64,000 nt of DNA, from positions 175,061 to 239,060 of the forward strand of contig NZ_AYZD01000018.1 in NCBI RefSeq assembly GCF_001436755.1, in the 5' to 3' direction. The stretch comes from Liquorilactobacillus aquaticus DSM 21051 (lineage in GTDB: Bacteria > Bacillota > Bacilli > Lactobacillales > Lactobacillaceae). Below, one piece after another: positions 61,581-64,000 of this stretch. Under the pieces are notes generated by a model. The model was given only the letters and a program-made list of their open reading frames with translations, did no database searches and had not been told where the DNA came from. A program made the translations under genes and the position numbers. Each line of letters starts with the position of its first letter. The stretch's first letter is position 1.

Positions 61581-61606
61581 TTCCATGCAACATCCATGCA
61601 ACATGA
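61581..61606. repeat. Integrase arm-type repeat, right copy
   Basis: Two ATGCAACAT units, 25 of 26 bp identical to 24455-24480. Begins at the integrase stop codon end. Confidence 0.65.
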
Positions 61607-61638
61607 GTATGCAAAAGCATACGAATATATACTAAAAT

Positions 61639-61690
61639 ACAAAAATAAAAACGCTGATAAATCAACGATTTACGAAGATTTACCAGCGTT
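61639..61690 (-). terminator. Prophage-supplied terminator for tRNA-Gln
   Basis: AACGCTGATAAATC (61650-61663) pairs with GATTTACCAGCGTT (61677-61690) with one G-U. The minus strand continues TTTTTATTTTTG. Located 13 bp after the tRNA 3' end, inside attR. Confidence 0.8.
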
Positions 61691-61703
61691 TACGAAGTGT
61701 TAG

Positions 61704-61716
61704 TTGGGCTAGCTGG
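61704..61716. other. attR core (13 bp)
   Basis: TTGGGCTAGCTGG, the 3' end of tRNA-Gln, identical to 24362-24374. Confidence 0.85.
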
Positions 61717-61775
61717 ATTCGAACCAGCGCATCACGGGATCAAAACCCGATGCCTTACCGCTTGGCTATAGCCCA
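61704..61775 (-). tRNA. tRNA-Gln (anticodon TTG)
   Basis: 72 nt; acceptor TGGGCTA/TAGCCCA, anticodon loop TTTTGAT gives TTG, T-loop GGTTCGAATCC. CCA not encoded. Integration preserved the gene. Confidence 0.95.
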
Positions 61776-61779
61776 ATCA

Positions 61780-61865
61780 TGGTGGAAGGGAGTGGATTCG
61801 AACCACCGAACCCGAAGGAGCGGATTTACAGTCCGCCGCGTTTAGCCAGACTTCGCTACCCTTCC
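61780..61865 (-). tRNA. tRNA-Tyr (anticodon GTA)
   Basis: 86 nt including an encoded CCA (61780-61782). Acceptor GGAAGGG/CCCTTCC, long variable arm, anticodon loop CTGTAAA. Upstream of tRNA-Gln in one transcript. Confidence 0.95.
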
Positions 61866-61899
61866 AGAAAATCAAGTCTATCAAATACCTGACTCAATA

Positions 61900-61928
61900 A
61901 TAATACACGATTAGGTAACGATATGCAA
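61900..61928 (-). promoter_or_regulatory. Promoter of tRNA-Tyr/tRNA-Gln
   Basis: TTGCAT (61923-61928), 17-bp spacer, TATTAT (61900-61905), 35 bp before tRNA-Tyr. Confidence 0.8.
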
Positions 61929-61972
61929 GACTTTTTTCAAAACTATTTTTTTTGATACTAACCACCGTATAA

Positions 61973-63442
61973 TTAACGGACACCTATCATTAATTTTTTG
62001 ATTCTCGGTACCATCAGCAGCAATACAACTCCAAAAATAATTGTCACAATCCCTACAAGCCCATAATACATAACTTCTGTATCTTTTGAATAAAAGCGTA
62101 CCAATTGTGAATTAAATGCCTGTGCCACTGCATCACTTAAAAACCACATACTCATCATCTGTGAACGAAAAGCCTTAGGCGCTAATTTAGTGGTCGCCGA
62201 CAAACCAATTGGAGAGATCAGCATCTCGCCAATGATAACCAAAGCCCAGCTAATTATAAGCCAGAATGGGCTTACCCTCGTACTTGTCCCAGATAGAAAA
62301 CCTGGAATCATCATCCAAATAAAAGAAAGCCCTGCAAAAAACAATCCATAGGCAAATTTAGCTGGAGAAGATGGTTGCTTATCACCCAATTTTGTCCAGA
62401 ATATCGCAAAAAAAGGTACATAGATCATAATAAATAATGGATTCATGCTTTGAAAAACACTAGCCGGATAGTGCAACCAGCCTATGCTAAGTTTAGTTTG
62501 TTCCTGAGCAAAAAAAGCTAGGACGACTGAACCTTGTTCTTCGATCGACCAAAACAATATACTTGCAATGAACAAAGGAACATATGCCCACACGCGTGAG
62601 CGTTCTTTTTTAGTTAACTTAGAGCTAGATAACATTATAATGAAATAATAAATTGGGATCATAACAGCCAAAATCGTTATTACCAAAATTATATTTGTAA
62701 GATTCAAAAGATTGAACAAACTCATTATTATAAATATTAAGGACAAAGAGACAACAAAGATTAAAATTTTCTGTAAAAGTCCTTTTAACTCCTCTGGATC
62801 AATTGGATCACTAGGATATAGACTGTCTTTTGACAAATATTTTTTTCCATCTATGTAATATTGTAGTAATCCAAAAAACATACCAATCGCTGCCAGTGAA
62901 AAGCCTAGATGAAAATTAATATTCTGTCCCAAGTATCCGACTAAAATTGGTGAAATGACAGCACCCGTATTAATTCCAAAAACAAAAATAGTAAATCCAG
63001 TATCACGTCGCGGATCAGTCTCACCATATAAATCTCCTACCATTGTAGAGACATTCGGTTTTAATAGCCCTGTTCCAATGACTATCAAACCCATCGAAAT
63101 GAATAGTGCTGTTCTTCCAAATGGAGTTGACAAGGCAATGTGCCCCAACATAATTAAAATTCCACCAACAAAAACCGTCCGGCGGCTTCCCCAGACACGA
63201 TCACTAACAAAGCCTCCAATTGCACTTGATAAATAAACGAGTGCTCCATAGATCGACATAATAGAAGCTGCAGTGACCTTGTCAAAACCTAATCCGCCAT
63301 CTACAACAGAATAGTACATATAAAAAAGTAAAATAGCCCGCATACCATAATAACTGAATCTTTCCCACATCTCAGTAAAAAAAAGTGTAGCAAGTCCACG
63401 TGGATGCCCTAGAAAAGCGACATCCATTGTTTTCTTATCCAT
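61973..63442 (-). CDS. dtpT: POT-family di-/tripeptide transporter
   Basis: 489 residues, 14 predicted helices. ETWERF-type motif reads TEMWERFSYYGMRA (about 24-37), the proton-coupling ExxERFxYYG signature; VFGINTGAVISP and the SIEEQGSVVLAFFAQ region follow. Imports di- and tripeptides with protons, feeding peptidases such as PepC. ATG start at 63442. Between tRNA-Tyr and tRNA-Thr. Confidence 0.95.
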   Translation of the reverse strand: MDKKTMDVAFLGHPRGLATLFFTEMWERFSYYGMRAILLFYMYYSVVDGGLGFDKVTAASIMSIYGALVYLSSAIGGFVSDRVWGSRRTVFVGGILIMLGHIALSTPFGRTALFISMGLIVIGTGLLKPNVSTMVGDLYGETDPRRDTGFTIFVFGINTGAVISPILVGYLGQNINFHLGFSLAAIGMFFGLLQYYIDGKKYLSKDSLYPSDPIDPEELKGLLQKILIFVVSLSLIFIIMSLFNLLNLTNIILVITILAVMIPIYYFIIMLSSSKLTKKERSRVWAYVPLFIASILFWSIEEQGSVVLAFFAQEQTKLSIGWLHYPASVFQSMNPLFIMIYVPFFAIFWTKLGDKQPSSPAKFAYGLFFAGLSFIWMMIPGFLSGTSTRVSPFWLIISWALVIIGEMLISPIGLSATTKLAPKAFRSQMMSMWFLSDAVAQAFNSQLVRFYSKDTEVMYYGLVGIVTIIFGVVLLLMVPRIKKLMIGVR

Positions 63443-63618
63443 AATAATTCCTCCACATTTACAACATATAATTAACTAAAATAATATATTATTTTTCCGA
63501 AAATACAACAGATTAATTATAGAAGCCTCTTTAGTTGTCGTCAATAGCTTTAAAAGTACCATCCTCTTTTGCTACAATTTATTAACATTTATAGATTAAA
63601 TCGCTTACCTAAGGGCAA

Positions 63619-63649
63619 TAAAAAAGGAATGCTCAAACACTAGCATTCC
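63619..63649 (-). terminator. Terminator of the 5S-tRNA transcript
   Basis: Minus-strand GGAATGCT/AGCATTCC stem followed by TTTTTTATTG, after tRNA-Thr. Confidence 0.88.
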
Positions 63650-63682
63650 AATCATTCTTCTTATAAGCCTTCAGACTAAGCA

Positions 63683-63755
63683 TGCCGGCTGCAGGATTTG
63701 AACCTGTGACCCTCGGTTTACGATACCGATGCTCTACCAACTGAGCTAAGCCGGC
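63683..63755 (-). tRNA. tRNA-Thr (anticodon CGT)
   Basis: 73 nt; acceptor GCCGGCT/AGCCGGC, loop ATCGTAA gives CGT, T-loop GGTTCAAATCC. CCA not encoded. Confidence 0.93.
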
Positions 63756-63767
63756 CTTTAATTTCCA

Positions 63768-63839
63768 TGACCCGTACGGGATTTGAACCCATGTTACCGC
63801 CGTGAAAGGGCGGTGTCTTAACCACTTGACCAACGGGTC
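63768..63839 (-). tRNA. tRNA-Glu (anticodon TTC)
   Basis: 72 nt; acceptor GACCCGT/ACGGGTC, loop CTTTCAC gives TTC, T-loop GGTTCAAATCC. CCA not encoded. Confidence 0.95.
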
Positions 63840-63949
63840 AAAAGTAAAAGTAGATTACTTTCACCTGAAATAAAACAAGCACCCAGAAAATCGTAAGCAA
63901 ACTTACATGCCAAGATTATTTATTCTGAGTACAAGTCCTATCTCTATTT

Positions 63950-64000
63950 GCACGGCAACGACCTACCCTCGCAGGGGGCGATCCCCCAACTACTATCGGC
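63950..64000 (-). rRNA. rrf: 5S ribosomal RNA (3' end only)
   Basis: About 51 nt matching the 3' part of Firmicute 5S rRNA: GCCGATAGTAGTTGGGG, the GATCGCCCCCTGCGAG hairpin and GGTAGGTCGTTGCC. The rest lies beyond the window. With tRNA-Glu and tRNA-Thr it forms the end of an rrn operon. Confidence 0.93.

Overview
The window is about 37% GC and comes from a Lactobacillaceae chromosome (Firmicutes). The pepC peptidase, the DtpT-type peptide transporter, the radA-yacL-gltX order, frequent TTG/GTG starts behind strong Shine-Dalgarno (SD) sequences, and tRNA/5S organisation all fit. I cannot fix the genus. The sequence contains one complete-looking 37.4 kb siphovirus-type prophage (about 24362-61716) set in ordinary housekeeping DNA.

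Left flank (1-24.3 kb). Minus-strand radA, yacL (PIN-TRAM) and gltX (cut by the window start) are followed by dUTPase. Divergent plus-strand genes are a GNAT acetyltransferase, rpiA and pepC. Next come a phosphoglycerate mutase, an NlpC/P60 cell-wall hydrolase with an upstream WalR-type box, two transporters (EamA and AEC), a LytR-CpsA-Psr enzyme, a LacA/RpiB-type isomerase without the usual catalytic cysteine, an isolated FabH-like synthase, tRNA-Leu, sprT-tex, nadE-pncB (NAD salvage), a TagA-type glycosyltransferase and a proC-nagA-nagR cluster with a candidate NagR operator at its promoter.

Prophage. A tyrosine integrase lies next to tRNA-Gln. The last 13 bp of that tRNA are repeated at 24362-24374, which defines attL and attR. 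The lysogeny side (plus strand) has the integrase, a small membrane protein, a gene broken by a stop codon, a DUF4428-HIRAN protein and an S24 CI-type repressor. Leftward (minus strand) are Cro, an antirepressor, an HNHc nuclease, a replication initiator with four exact 24-bp-spaced repeats, small early genes, an ArpU-type late regulator and a tRNA-Trp. Then come an HNH nuclease, terminase, portal, ClpP-type protease, capsid, connectors, tail tube, gpG/gpGT with a -1 frameshift signal, tape measure, Dit, Tal with a GH25 domain, a metallophosphoesterase baseplate protein, a CotH-kinase-like tail protein, holin components and a signal-peptide GH25 endolysin.

Two cargo units stand out. One is a two-gene unit at 49109-50657 (unknown soluble protein plus four-helix membrane protein) with its own promoter-like sequence and terminators on both sides. 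The other is a Cas2-like gene on the opposite strand inside the early lytic operon (57304-57585), with no CRISPR array present.

Right flank (61.7-64 kb). tRNA-Gln and tRNA-Tyr behind a strong promoter, a POT-family peptide transporter, tRNA-Thr, tRNA-Glu and the 3' end of a 5S rRNA, all on the minus strand.
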